Positions 1-6,247 of a DNA stretch of 11,948 nt are shown piece after piece; the stretch's first letter is position 1, and each line of letters begins with the position of its first letter. The DNA lies in contig DYTL01000019.1 in assembly GCA_020726005.1 (NCBI GenBank), positions 1 to 11,948 on the forward strand, written 5' to 3'. A program made the position numbers and the translations under genes. Source of the stretch: Microcaldota archaeon. GTDB taxonomy: Archaea; Micrarchaeota; Micrarchaeia; Anstonellales; Bilamarchaeaceae. The notes under the pieces are model-generated. The model saw only the letters and a program-made list of their open reading frames with translations. It did not search any database and was not told the DNA's origin.

Positions 1-349
1 CTAGTAGAGTCTTGTCTTTAAGATTAGATACAGTTTGCATAACTTTATTTATAGTGATATTGTTAGAGATAGAGCATTGACGTAAAACTATGCAAATAAG
101 ATATTTTTCAGTAGCATCACTAGCAGATGTAAATGTATTATCCAAAGATAAGTAAAAACGATAGGGTTCTTCCTTTTGTGATATATCCTTTTGTATAACT
201 ATTTTGTACTCTATATATGGTAATATCTCACTTAATACCTCTGGCGGTATAGGAGTACACGACTTTGAGAATATATGCGTTGCAAGTGTCTGTATAATCA
301 ATTTATCTTCTCTTAACGTTGGTAATTTTTCCTCTACAAATAGCGTCAT
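1..349 (-). CDS. Unrecognised protein, N-terminal part, cut by the left edge
   Basis: I do not recognise this protein. An open frame of 116 codons starts at ATG 349 and stays open to base 1, so only the N-terminal part is visible. The start is supported by a TATA-like element at 401-410, about 25 bases before a likely transcript start near 377, and by GGAG at 366-369 read on the minus strand; the 16-base spacer is rather long. The protein begins MTLFVEEKLPTLRED and is soluble-looking, with no signal peptide or membrane segment. It is rich in Ile, Leu, Ser and Thr, with a charged N-terminal helix, a PIPPEVLSEILPYI stretch near residue 33-46 and a possible helix around residues 80-95. It is divergent from the S19e gene. 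Codon use is AT-rich like the neighbours. No function is inferred. Confidence 0.55.
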   Translation of the reverse strand, partial: MTLFVEEKLPTLREDKLIIQTLATHIFSKSCTPIPPEVLSEILPYIEYKIVIQKDISQKEEPYRFYLSLDNTFTSASDATEKYLICIVLRQCSISNNITINKVMQTVSNLKDKTLL

Positions 350-400
350 CTGCTTTTTTTTGTTTCTCCTTCCTTAGTCACAATGGATGGTACAAAATAC

Positions 401-410
401 ATTATAAAAT
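401..410 (-). promoter_or_regulatory. Putative TATA box for the left-edge gene
   Basis: Read on the minus strand this is ATTTTATAAT. A transcript starting about 25 bases downstream (near 377) would carry the GGAG site at 366-369 and the ATG at 349, which is a coherent archaeal promoter layout. Placement is by eye. Confidence 0.4.
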
Positions 411-536
411 CAACCCGTTATCTATTATGTACATTTTATGTATAATAAAGTTTAAAAAGAGATAAGTTGGTATTTTTCATGGTGTGTTGCATAATTAGTT
501 TTTTCTGATACTTAAAGAAAGTGTTTTTAATAACTT

Positions 537-555
537 CTTATAAAATATATATTTC
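537..555 (+). promoter_or_regulatory. AT-rich TATA-like stretch upstream of S19e
   Basis: The sequence around 539-548 (TATAAAATAT) is the best TATA-box match in the 350-642 gap. It would place a transcript start near 566 and leave a leader of 60-75 bases. A second candidate, TTATATTAA at 608-616, would give a very short leader if translation starts at 643. No Shine-Dalgarno site precedes either possible start codon, which favours the short-leader version. Nothing else is recognised in this gap. Confidence 0.35.
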
Positions 556-642
556 AATTAAATGTGAATTATCAAGATTTGCATTAATTTATTCTATAGC
601 AATAAGATTATATTAAATTAAAAATGTATGAGTGTTGATAAT

Positions 643-1068
643 ATGGTAAGTGCATTAGACGTAGATACGAACAAACTCCTTGTAAATGTTGCAGAGAAAT
701 TAAAGAAAATTGGAATAGTGGTACCGGTATTCGTTGGACTTGTAAAAACTGGAGCACACGCTGAAAGGCTCCCTGAACAAGACGACTTTTTTTATGTGCG
801 CTGTGCATCTATTATGAGGCAAGCATATATAAGGAACATTATTGGTGTGCAGAGGCTCAGACTTCATTATGGCGGAAAAAAAAATCGCGGAGTAAAACCA
901 AATAAACATGTACGCGCAGGAGGCTCAATTATACGAAAAGCATTTCAAGCATTGGAAAATGCAGGATTTATCGAAAAAATCGAAAAAGGCAAACAAAAAG
1001 GAAGAAAACTTACTTCGAAAGGAAGAAAACTTCTTGATCATTCGGCAAAAGAAGTTAAAAAAAGTTGA
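643..1068 (+). CDS. rps19e: 30S ribosomal protein S19e
   Basis: S19e is an archaeal/eukaryotic protein of the small ribosomal subunit, a winged-helix RNA-binding protein in the head region with a role in subunit maturation. The family signature is clear: VKTGAHAERLPEQDDFFYVR, then the QRLRLHYGGKKNRG core, then AGGSIIRKAFQALENAGFIE, and a basic C-terminal end (GRKLTSKGRKLLD). The frame opens at ATG 628, but I prefer ATG 643. This makes the protein start MVSALDVDTNKLLVNVAEKL, which lines up with the usual family start (M-x-T-V-Y-D-V-P-x-x-L), and a TATA-like element lies 27-35 bases upstream. The protein is 141 residues from 643, or 146 from 628, normal for archaea. It is the first gene of a long ribosomal/secretion cluster. 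Confidence 0.95.
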   Translation: MVSALDVDTNKLLVNVAEKLKKIGIVVPVFVGLVKTGAHAERLPEQDDFFYVRCASIMRQAYIRNIIGVQRLRLHYGGKKNRGVKPNKHVRAGGSIIRKAFQALENAGFIEKIEKGKQKGRKLTSKGRKLLDHSAKEVKKS

Positions 1069-1073
1069 TCGCT

Positions 1074-1367
1074 TTGGATGAAGAGCTTGAACAAACAAGA
1101 AAGAAAAAATTGAAAGAAATGCAAAAATACCAACAGGCTGAGGCGCAAATTAGAATACTACTCCGCACAATTTTAGATGATGAAGCTTATGATAGAATGA
1201 TGAATGTAAATATCGCAAATCCAGAACTATATAGGAATGCTGCACAAGGTTGTGTAAGTATTTATCAAAAATTAGGCCGCAAATTAGGAAATAAAGAAGT
1301 ACTTTTTATTTTAAGGCGCATAAAAAGTGATAAAGAAGAAACTACAATAAGGTTTGACAGAAAATAA
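1074..1367 (+). CDS. PDCD5-family DNA-binding protein
   Basis: This is an archaeal homologue of PDCD5/TFAR19, a small three-helix-bundle protein that binds DNA and whose cellular role in archaea is unsettled. Visible family features are the charged N-terminal helix (MDEELEQTRKKKLKEMQKYQ), the core RILLRTILDDEAYDRM, then NPELYRNAAQG, and a C-terminal FILRRIKSDKEET helix with a basic tail. The frame contains two TTG codons, at 1065 and 1074, and no usable ATG. TTG 1074 gives the family's normal N-terminus, so I chose it. TTG 1065 would overlap the S19e stop by four bases and add three residues. TGATC at 1066-1070 may act as a weak ribosome binding site. The S19e-PDCD5 pairing is the standard archaeal gene order and suggests co-transcription. 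Confidence 0.9.
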   Translation: MDEELEQTRKKKLKEMQKYQQAEAQIRILLRTILDDEAYDRMMNVNIANPELYRNAAQGCVSIYQKLGRKLGNKEVLFILRRIKSDKEETTIRFDRK

Positions 1368-1388
1368 AAAATGAACTAATAAAGATTA

Positions 1389-1394
1389 GGTGAT
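1389..1394 (+). promoter_or_regulatory. Shine-Dalgarno site for L39e
   Basis: GGTGAT matches the complement of the archaeal 16S rRNA 3' end and sits five bases before GTG 1400. It fixes the unusual GTG start of the L39e gene. Confidence 0.7.
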
Positions 1395-1399
1395 TATAA

Positions 1400-1561
1400 G
1401 TGACAAAAAAATCACATTTAAAGAAAAGGAGGCTTGGAAAGGCAACTATGCAAAATAAAAGATTGCCAATATTCGTTGCGATAAGAACAAAGAGAAAAAT
1501 TACTCAGAATTCAAAGAGAAGAATCTGGAGAACTCATAAGCTCAAAACAAGGCAATGGTGA
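1400..1561 (+). CDS. rpl39e: 50S ribosomal protein L39e
   Basis: L39e is a very small basic protein that lines the nascent-peptide exit tunnel of the large subunit in archaea and eukaryotes. The 53-residue product starts MTKKSHLKKRRLGKATMQNK, followed by RLPIFVAIRTKRKI and the RRIWRTHKLK end. These correspond to the family pattern K-x-x-L-x-K-x-x-R-L-x-K-A, P-x-W/F-V, and R-R-x-W-R-R-x-K-L. The start is GTG 1400, set by a GGTGAT site five bases upstream; the TGA stop is at 1559-1561. The gene overlaps the start of L31e by seven bases, and L39e-L31e-aIF6 is the classical archaeal order. It is too short for routine ORF calling and is easily missed. Confidence 0.93.
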   Translation: MTKKSHLKKRRLGKATMQNKRLPIFVAIRTKRKITQNSKRRIWRTHKLKTRQW

Positions 1562-1992
1562 TTCATTTGAAAACAGAAAAACAACCAAAAACGAATGAAG
1601 AAAAGATTTATACTGTTCCACTCAGAAAAGCATACAATTATATACGAACTAAAAGAACACGAAGAGCAGTAGCAATTCTTCAGCAATTTGTAGTAAAGCA
1701 CAGTAAAGTCACGCTTAATAATGTAAAAATTTCTAATGCACTTAATTCTGCACTCTGGAAACGAAGTATGCAAAAACCGCCGCACAAAATCAAGATAAAA
1801 GTATTAATAGATGCAGATATTGCAAAGGTATATCTTGTTGATGAACAAATAAAAAAACAGGAACCTAAAACAATTATAGAAGAAAAGAAATCAGAAACAA
1901 TTCTTGGAAAAAAAGTTGTTATAGCAGAAAATAATACTACGAAAGAAATTAAAACATCTCCTGAAGAGAAAAAACCTGAAACTAAGGTGTAA
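1555..1992 (+). CDS. rpl31e: 50S ribosomal protein L31e with a charged C-terminal extension
   Basis: L31e is an archaeal/eukaryotic large-subunit protein located near the peptide exit tunnel. The domain spans about residues 16-100: EEKIYTVPLRKAYNYIRTKR, then RRAVAILQQFVVKHSKV, the NALNSALWKRSMQKPPHKIK segment with the conserved tryptophan and PP, and a final beta strand (YLVDE). Archaeal L31e is usually about 80-100 residues. Here about 45 more follow, rich in Lys, Glu and Thr (EEKKSETILGKK, SPEEKKPETKV) and probably disordered. The start at ATG 1555 overlaps the end of L39e, implying translational coupling; GTG 1558 is an alternative. The N-terminal tail before the domain is also a little long. 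Confidence 0.92.
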   Translation: MVIHLKTEKQPKTNEEKIYTVPLRKAYNYIRTKRTRRAVAILQQFVVKHSKVTLNNVKISNALNSALWKRSMQKPPHKIKIKVLIDADIAKVYLVDEQIKKQEPKTIIEEKKSETILGKKVVIAENNTTKEIKTSPEEKKPETKV

Positions 1993-1997
1993 TTTTC

Positions 1998-2657
1998 ATG
2001 TTAAGAATGTCATATTATGGAAATCCTTTTTTAGGGCTTTTTTTCAAAGCAAACAATTCTATTGCGCTTGCACCAATAAATTTGCCTGAAAAAAATATGT
2101 TGGAATTAACAAATACACTTGGAGTGAAGATTATTCCGATTTCATTTGGAAGTTCTAATTTAGCCGGACTTTATGTTGCAATGAACAATAATGGTATAAT
2201 TGTTCCGAATATAATTGAGGAGAATGAGCTCGTTATTCTTAAAAAGGAAGGATTTAATATTCTTGTATCTGCTGAACTTAACAATGCTCATGGAAATAAT
2301 ATCTGCGTAAACGATAACGGTGGAATCATAAATCCGCATGTTAATTCTGTGGAAAAAAAGAAAATACAAGACACGCTCGGAGTAGAATTAGTTTCGCTTT
2401 CTGTAGCACGTTATACTACTGTTGGAAGTGTGTGCATTGCAACCAATAAGGGTTTCCTTACACATTATTCTACAAGCGAAAAAGAAATGAAATCCATTGA
2501 AAGTGCACTTGGAGTTCGGGGAGACAAAGGAACCATGAACAATGGCGTTGGGTTCATGGGAATAAGCACGATCGTAAATGAACGTAATTTTATAATAGGT
2601 GAAGCAAGCAGTGGTTTTGAAATAGGAAAAATAGAATCCGCGCTTAGGTACATATAA
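1998..2657 (+). CDS. eif6: Translation initiation factor aIF6
   Basis: aIF6 is the archaeal homologue of eIF6. It binds the large ribosomal subunit and prevents its premature joining with the small subunit, acting in ribosome maturation and possibly stress control. The 219-residue length matches the family. The protein is built of five similar alpha/beta repeats (pentein fold). Repeat landmarks are SYYGNPFLGLFFKANN near the start, TLGVKIIPISFGSSNLAGLY, ALGVRGDKGTMNNGVGFMG, and a closing GEASSGFEIGKIESAL; the recurring L-G-V elements mark the repeats. ATG 1998 is chosen because the family begins M-x-R-x-S/D-x-x-G-N/S-P, and a GGTG site lies at 1986-1989. The stop TAA shares its last base with the next gene's ATG. 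Confidence 0.94.
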   Translation: MLRMSYYGNPFLGLFFKANNSIALAPINLPEKNMLELTNTLGVKIIPISFGSSNLAGLYVAMNNNGIIVPNIIEENELVILKKEGFNILVSAELNNAHGNNICVNDNGGIINPHVNSVEKKKIQDTLGVELVSLSVARYTTVGSVCIATNKGFLTHYSTSEKEMKSIESALGVRGDKGTMNNGVGFMGISTIVNERNFIIGEASSGFEIGKIESALRYI

Positions 2658-2974
2658 TGATTGCATATAATGAATTTTCCAAAATTGATTTGCGCGTTGC
2701 GCGCGTACTCGAATGTACAGTTGTAGAAAATTCTAATAAGCTTCTAAGATTGTATGTTGATATTGGAACTGAAAAAAGGCAGATAATAGCAGGAATCGCA
2801 AAAGCATACACTCCTAAAGAGTTAATCGGAAAAAACATAATAATAATTGCGAATGTTGATTATAAAATGCTCGCAGGCTTAGAATCACAAGGCATGCTGC
2901 TCGCGGCAGACAAAGACGAACCAATTTTATTAACTATGGATAAAGACGTTGCACCGGGAACGAGAATAGGATAG
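2657..2974 (+). CDS. Free-standing MetRS C-terminal-type tRNA-binding domain protein
   Basis: The 105-residue protein is an OB-fold tRNA-binding domain of the EMAP-II/Trbp111 type, the same domain found at the C-terminus of methionyl-tRNA synthetase or as a separate MetRS beta subunit in many archaea. Landmarks are FSKIDLRVARVLECTVVENS, the LLRLYVDIG strand, EKRQIIAGIAKAYTPKELIG, VDYKMLAGLESQGMLLAA, and the terminal APGTRIG. These agree with MetRS C-terminal domains more closely than with CsaA. Its likely role is to increase tRNA affinity of a partner synthetase, as a homodimer; the partner is not in this window. ATG 2657 overlaps the aIF6 stop by one base, so the two are probably translationally coupled. 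Its place between aIF6 and L18a is notable. Confidence 0.87.
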   Translation: MIAYNEFSKIDLRVARVLECTVVENSNKLLRLYVDIGTEKRQIIAGIAKAYTPKELIGKNIIIIANVDYKMLAGLESQGMLLAADKDEPILLTMDKDVAPGTRIG

Positions 2975-2982
2975 GGGGTAGT

Positions 2983-3162
2983 ATGATGAAATTTATAGTA
3001 AGTGGAATAATAAATATTCCGAACGGAAAAAGAAAATTCTCTAAAGAAATAAAAGCTAAAAGCAAAAATCATGCAAAAGATATTGTTTACGCGTTTTTTG
3101 GTTCAAAAAATGGAATAATTAGAAGCAAAATAAAAATAGAAAATATTTTAGAGGTGCAATAA
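2983..3162 (+). CDS. rpl18a: 50S ribosomal protein L18a/L20e (LX)
   Basis: This 59-residue protein is the archaeal LX/L18a protein of the large subunit, a short alpha-beta protein. It reads MMKFIVSGIINIPNGKRKFS, then KEIKAKSKNHAKDIVYAFFG, then SKNGIIRSKIKIENILEV. These correspond to the family features K-F-x-V-x-G strand, the K-x-F-x-K-E-V strand, the E-K-x-A helix, G-S-K/R-H-x-x-x-R, and the I-x-I-x-x-I end. The start at ATG 2983 follows a GGGG site at 2974-2977; ATG 2986 is equally possible. The stop TAA is immediately followed by the ATG of the prefoldin gene, and its last codons contain that gene's ribosome binding site. Neighbours aIF6, prefoldin alpha and FtsY are the standard archaeal set. 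Confidence 0.92.
   Translation: MMKFIVSGIINIPNGKRKFSKEIKAKSKNHAKDIVYAFFGSKNGIIRSKIKIENILEVQ
3151..3156 (+). promoter_or_regulatory. Shine-Dalgarno site for prefoldin alpha
   Basis: GAGGTG lies inside the last codons of the L18a gene, six bases before ATG 3163, and supports that start. Confidence 0.65.
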
Positions 3163-3561
3163 ATGTCCGAAGATTCGCAGCAAATGACTTACGAAGCCAA
3201 ACTTTATTCAGAACAGCTCAGGCTTATTGAAAATGAGATAAACCGCATTTCTATGACTATGATGGAACTTAAGGGTTCGCTTGCTATTGCTGAGGTAATG
3301 AAAGGGGATTCTATTTTTGTACCAATAGGAGGAGGCAATATGATAAGCGCAAAAATTACCTCTTCAGATATACTTATACCAATAGGTGGTGGCTATCTTG
3401 TAAATATGAATAAGTACGAATCTATAACTGAAATAAAAAAACGGATTTCTTCAATCGAAATGGCAGTTGAAAAGCTAAAAACCGAATTTGATAAAATAGG
3501 TGTGAAGTTCCGTGAAGTTAGTACTAAATTAGAATCAATGAACGCTCAGAATAGGAAGTAA
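3163..3561 (+). CDS. pfdA: Prefoldin alpha subunit
   Basis: Prefoldin is a jellyfish-shaped chaperone of two alpha and four beta subunits that captures unfolded proteins and passes them to the thermosome in the cytoplasm. The 132-residue protein has the expected layout: an N-terminal coiled-coil helix (about residues 6-45, YEAKLYSEQLRLIENEINRI), a central beta-hairpin region (about residues 46-90, including DSIFVPIGGGNMISAKI and SDILIPIGGGYLVNM), and a C-terminal coiled-coil helix (about 95-128, with IKKRISSIEMAVEKLKTEFD). The duplicated IPIGGG element marks the alpha-type double hairpin; beta subunits have one. Start ATG 3163 is preceded by GAGGTG. The pfdA-ftsY adjacency is conserved in archaea and ties nascent-chain folding to membrane targeting. 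Confidence 0.94.
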   Translation: MSEDSQQMTYEAKLYSEQLRLIENEINRISMTMMELKGSLAIAEVMKGDSIFVPIGGGNMISAKITSSDILIPIGGGYLVNMNKYESITEIKKRISSIEMAVEKLKTEFDKIGVKFREVSTKLESMNAQNRK

Positions 3562-3563
3562 CT

Positions 3564-4550
3564 ATGTTTGATTTCCTCAAGAAAAAAATTTCCGGGTTCG
3601 TTGATAAAATATCTGGTAAAAAAGAAAGTACGTTTCCTTCTTCTATAAAAGAAGAGCGAGTAAAATTAACTATTAGTACTCATGTGAAATCATTATTTTC
3701 TAATGAAATTGAACTCGGGGAAAATGATATTCGTTCTGCGCTTAATGATTTTGAGCTTGAGCTTCTTGAAGGCAATGTTGCACTCGCTGTTGCAGAACAA
3801 ATAAAGGAGGAACTTAGACGTGAACTTATTGGAAAAAAAGTGAAAAAGAATGAACTTCAGCAGCAGATAACATCAATGTTCTTTAATTCTATAAAATCCA
3901 TAATGTTAGAAAATACGGGCATACCGATTATTGAACAACTTGATGAAATAAAAACGCGCCCAATAAAAATAATGTTTACTGGTCCAAATGGAAGTGGCAA
4001 AACCACTACAATTGCAAAAATAGCCAATTTGCTCAAAAAAAATAATTATAGCGTAGTAATTGCGGCCGCGGATACTTTTCGCGCAGCTGCAATTGAGCAA
4101 ATGGAATTTCATGGGCATGCACTTGGAATAAAGGTTATAAAAGGAAAATATGGTGCTGACCCAACTTCAGTTGCATTTGATGCTGTGAATCATGCAAAGG
4201 CACACAATATTGATATAGTGCTTATAGACACTGCTGGAAGGCAAGAAACGAATCTTAATCTTTTAAATGAACTTAAAAAAATGGCGCGCGTAATAAACCC
4301 AGAACTAAAAATTTATGTGGGCGAAAGCATTGCAGGCAATTCCGTAATAGAGCAAGTAGGCATGTTCGATAAAGAATTGAAATTAGATGGATTGATACTA
4401 ACAAAATTAGATTGCGATACAAAAGGCGGAACTGTCATTTCAATTTCTAAGGTTACTCATGTTCCGGTGCTTTATATAACTATTGGACAGGGCTATGAGG
4501 ATATTGAAAAATTTGATGGAGATAAAATCGCGCGAAATATAGGAATTTAA
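3564..4550 (+). CDS. ftsY: Signal recognition particle receptor FtsY
   Basis: FtsY is the SRP-type GTPase at the membrane that receives ribosomes bound to SRP (Ffh/SRP54) and delivers them to the Sec translocon. The 328-residue protein has a short basic N-terminal helix (MFDFLKKKISGFVDKISGKK) that may contact the membrane, an N domain to about residue 128, and a G domain. GTPase motifs are visible: P-loop GPNGSGKTT (140-148), DTFRAAAIEQ (170-179), DTAGR (222-226), TKLD (280-283), GGT (288-290) and the closing GQGYEDIEKF (308-317). The N-terminal acidic A domain of bacterial FtsY is absent, as usual in archaea. Downstream it ends tail to tail with NAD kinase; the two stop codons overlap within 4547-4550. 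Confidence 0.96.
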   Translation: MFDFLKKKISGFVDKISGKKESTFPSSIKEERVKLTISTHVKSLFSNEIELGENDIRSALNDFELELLEGNVALAVAEQIKEELRRELIGKKVKKNELQQQITSMFFNSIKSIMLENTGIPIIEQLDEIKTRPIKIMFTGPNGSGKTTTIAKIANLLKKNNYSVVIAAADTFRAAAIEQMEFHGHALGIKVIKGKYGADPTSVAFDAVNHAKAHNIDIVLIDTAGRQETNLNLLNELKKMARVINPELKIYVGESIAGNSVIEQVGMFDKELKLDGLILTKLDCDTKGGTVISISKVTHVPVLYITIGQGYEDIEKFDGDKIARNIGI

Positions 4551-5239
4551 TATACAACAAAATTTATTGTTTTGTCTCCGCAAACTACTATTACACTGTT
4601 TTCCTCAAGTTCTATAATTTGCTGTCCGTCTAAGATAATATCAGCAGCACCTTTGCATTTGATTTCTATATCAGTAATTACTGGAACGAGTTTTGGAGTG
4701 AATTTGCGCAAATATGCACATATTGGAACTATTTCAACTAAAAAATTAGATTTATCTACAATAAAACCGCCTGCGGAGTATGCATAACCACTTGCTCCGA
4801 TTGGTGTAGAAATTATTATTCCGTCCCCTCCAAATTCATAGGTCTGTTTTTGAAGGGAAACAATTAATTCGATGAAATTATGTCTGCGTGAATGCACCAC
4901 AACATCGTTTATCGCCCAACCAATATATTTGTCATTTATTTTTACTGAGAGGGCGGTTCTCTCTTCTTTTTTGAGTTCTTTCAATACTTTTTCAAGCATT
5001 GGTTTCCAGTTTTCCTGATTAGCTTGGCAGACCTTGCTTTGCAAACTTCCTATTGCAAATATCGCACCATTTATTTGCTCCTTATTGTAGAATATTGTTC
5101 CATCTCCTCCAATAAGTATGGAAACATCCTCCTTTTCATTGACTATCTGCTGTTTTTTATTTTTAAGGAAATTTTCAACTTCAGTTGCGATTTGTTTTGC
5201 CCAGTCCTTATAAATATTGATTATAATCCTAAATTTCAT
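4547..5239 (-). CDS. nadK: NAD kinase
   Basis: NAD kinase phosphorylates NAD to NADP with ATP or polyphosphate in the cytoplasm and is the only route to NADP. The 230-residue protein shows the signature motifs: GGDGT (44-48), ND (111-112), GDG (138-140) followed by STPIGASGYAYSAGG (144-158), and DGQ (204-206) near the C-terminus. The usual GxLGFL segment after GGDGT is replaced by AIGSLQSKVCQ (62-72), and the protein is shorter than the typical 250-300 residues; the remaining catalytic motifs are intact. It is the last gene of a three-gene minus-strand run and starts four bases after the stop of the LAGLIDADG-like gene. GTGAG just before the ATG may serve as ribosome binding site. Confidence 0.9.
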   Translation of the reverse strand: MKFRIIINIYKDWAKQIATEVENFLKNKKQQIVNEKEDVSILIGGDGTIFYNKEQINGAIFAIGSLQSKVCQANQENWKPMLEKVLKELKKEERTALSVKINDKYIGWAINDVVVHSRRHNFIELIVSLQKQTYEFGGDGIIISTPIGASGYAYSAGGFIVDKSNFLVEIVPICAYLRKFTPKLVPVITDIEIKCKGAADIILDGQQIIELEENSVIVVCGDKTINFVVY

Positions 5240-5243
5240 TTAC

Positions 5244-5747
5244 TCACTTTTTTTCCTTTAATAATTTCATTGCGGGATGATTTCCAAATCGCTTGGTATA
5301 ATTCTTTATAAGTAAAAGAAATGCCTTTGGTCTTAATATTATAAGACTATTTCCTATTTTTCGTGTAGGAAAACCAAGCCTAGATAAAAGCATTTCATCT
5401 GTGCTTCCTCTCTTTTCTAAATAAACTACTCCCTGTTCGTTTATTTTACCGATTGCATCAAACATACCTGCAAGATAACTTGCTGAATATTCATTTATGT
5501 ATTTATACCTATCTAATTTTTCAGCTTCTATCTGTTGAAAAAATTTGCGGTATTTTCCGTGATAAAAATAAATCTTGTTGGTATCTGAAAGTAATTTCTC
5601 TGTTTCCATTAGTTTCTGATCAAGTACTTGTTTAGCGAAAATTTCTTGAAGTTCATTTTCACCTTCTATTCCAATACCTTCTTTGCTTCTAATTTTTGAC
5701 CAAAAACCTATGAGATAAGAAAATTCTGGGGTGAGTTTCAATTTCAT
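5244..5747 (-). CDS. Degenerate LAGLIDADG-fold protein, probably not a nuclease
   Basis: The 167-residue protein resembles two half-repeats of the LAGLIDADG homing-endonuclease fold. Each repeat opens with the typical helix: YLIGFWSKIRSKEGIG (11-26) and YLAGMFDAIGKINEQGVVYL (91-110), followed by beta strands (VVYLEKRG, NSLIILRP) and C-terminal helices (AFLLLIKNYTKRF). In active enzymes the eighth residue of the L-A-G-L-I-D-A-D-G motif is the metal-binding acid. Here it is Ile in both copies (Ile19 and Ile99), so cutting is unlikely. I infer a nucleic-acid-binding or structural role. It is not inserted in another gene and lies between an unknown gene and nadK with gaps of nine and four bases, so it behaves as a housekeeping operon member rather than a mobile element. 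The fold call rests on motif reading only. Confidence 0.65.
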   Translation of the reverse strand: MKLKLTPEFSYLIGFWSKIRSKEGIGIEGENELQEIFAKQVLDQKLMETEKLLSDTNKIYFYHGKYRKFFQQIEAEKLDRYKYINEYSASYLAGMFDAIGKINEQGVVYLEKRGSTDEMLLSRLGFPTRKIGNSLIILRPKAFLLLIKNYTKRFGNHPAMKLLKEKK

Positions 5748-5756
5748 AAAAATCAG

Positions 5757-6209
5757 TTAATGCAAAAGCTTTTCCTTTTCTTCATTACGCTGACAACTTT
5801 CCAGTTGTTTTTTAGGTAAAATAACACTTTTTTCCAATTCAGATTTCAATTCCATAGTAAGAAGCTCGTCTATTCCAAAAGTGAATTTCTTTGCAGCTTT
5901 TGTGGAAAGCGAATGCCTTTTAAATATTTCTTCAATTTCGTTCTTGTCCCCTGCTGAAAATGGTTCTTTATCTTCGGTTATTCTTCTGTTCGCTAGGTCA
6001 AGGAGGTGCGCAAATCTTTTTACGTCTTGTTCGCTCTGCTCGCCTTTTGTAAGAGTAGAAAGCAGGGCATTTGAGAGAATTAGATTCTTTTTCCCTGTTT
6101 TTATAAGCAATCGTTGTACTATTTTTATATCCTTCTCATTCAATTTGCCCATTCGCAAAGAATGAATTACACGGTTTGCAAATGCCTTAAATGAATTCTT
6201 GATATCCAT
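5757..6209 (-). CDS. Uncharacterised charged helical protein
   Basis: I do not recognise this protein. The frame is open from ATG 6236, but ATG 6209 is the better start. It begins MDIKNSFKAFANRVIHSLRM, and an A/T box (AATATTTTAAAT, read across 6234-6245) lies about 25-35 bases upstream, as expected for a short or absent leader. From 6209 the protein has 150 residues, is very rich in Lys, Glu and Leu, and appears entirely helical. It has no signal peptide or membrane segment. Segments such as LNEKDIKIVQRLLIKTGKKN and KRFAHLLDLANRRI look like amphipathic helices, and the C-terminal tail (QRNEEKEKLLH) is strongly charged. It is the first gene of the run leading to the LAGLIDADG-like protein and nadK. 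No function is inferred. Confidence 0.75.
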   Translation of the reverse strand: MDIKNSFKAFANRVIHSLRMGKLNEKDIKIVQRLLIKTGKKNLILSNALLSTLTKGEQSEQDVKRFAHLLDLANRRITEDKEPFSAGDKNEIEEIFKRHSLSTKAAKKFTFGIDELLTMELKSELEKSVILPKKQLESCQRNEEKEKLLH

Positions 6210-6233
6210 AGTAATCCAAAATATTAATACTAT

Positions 6234-6247
6234 CAATATTTTAAATC
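6234..6247. promoter_or_regulatory. Possible shared TATA element between tRNA-Ile and the minus-strand operon
   Basis: The stretch contains TTTTAAA, which reads similarly on both strands. It lies about 30 bases before the tRNA-Ile 5' end (6274) and about 30 bases before ATG 6209 in the other direction. One symmetric box could serve both transcripts; a second A/T run at 6258-6268 is closer to the tRNA than a TATA box should be. Confidence 0.35.

Noticed and set aside
4572..5311. Open frames on the plus strand across the nadK region.
   Set aside because: They lie antisense to a clear NAD kinase with all key motifs and encode low-complexity Ser/Ile/Leu-rich sequence without recognisable domains.
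5881..6165. A 94-codon plus-strand frame opposite the unknown helical protein.
   Set aside because: Its product is Phe/Ser/Arg-rich and looks like a reverse-complement shadow. The minus-strand frame has a promoter and fits operon spacing. It remains a weak alternative only because neither protein is recognised.
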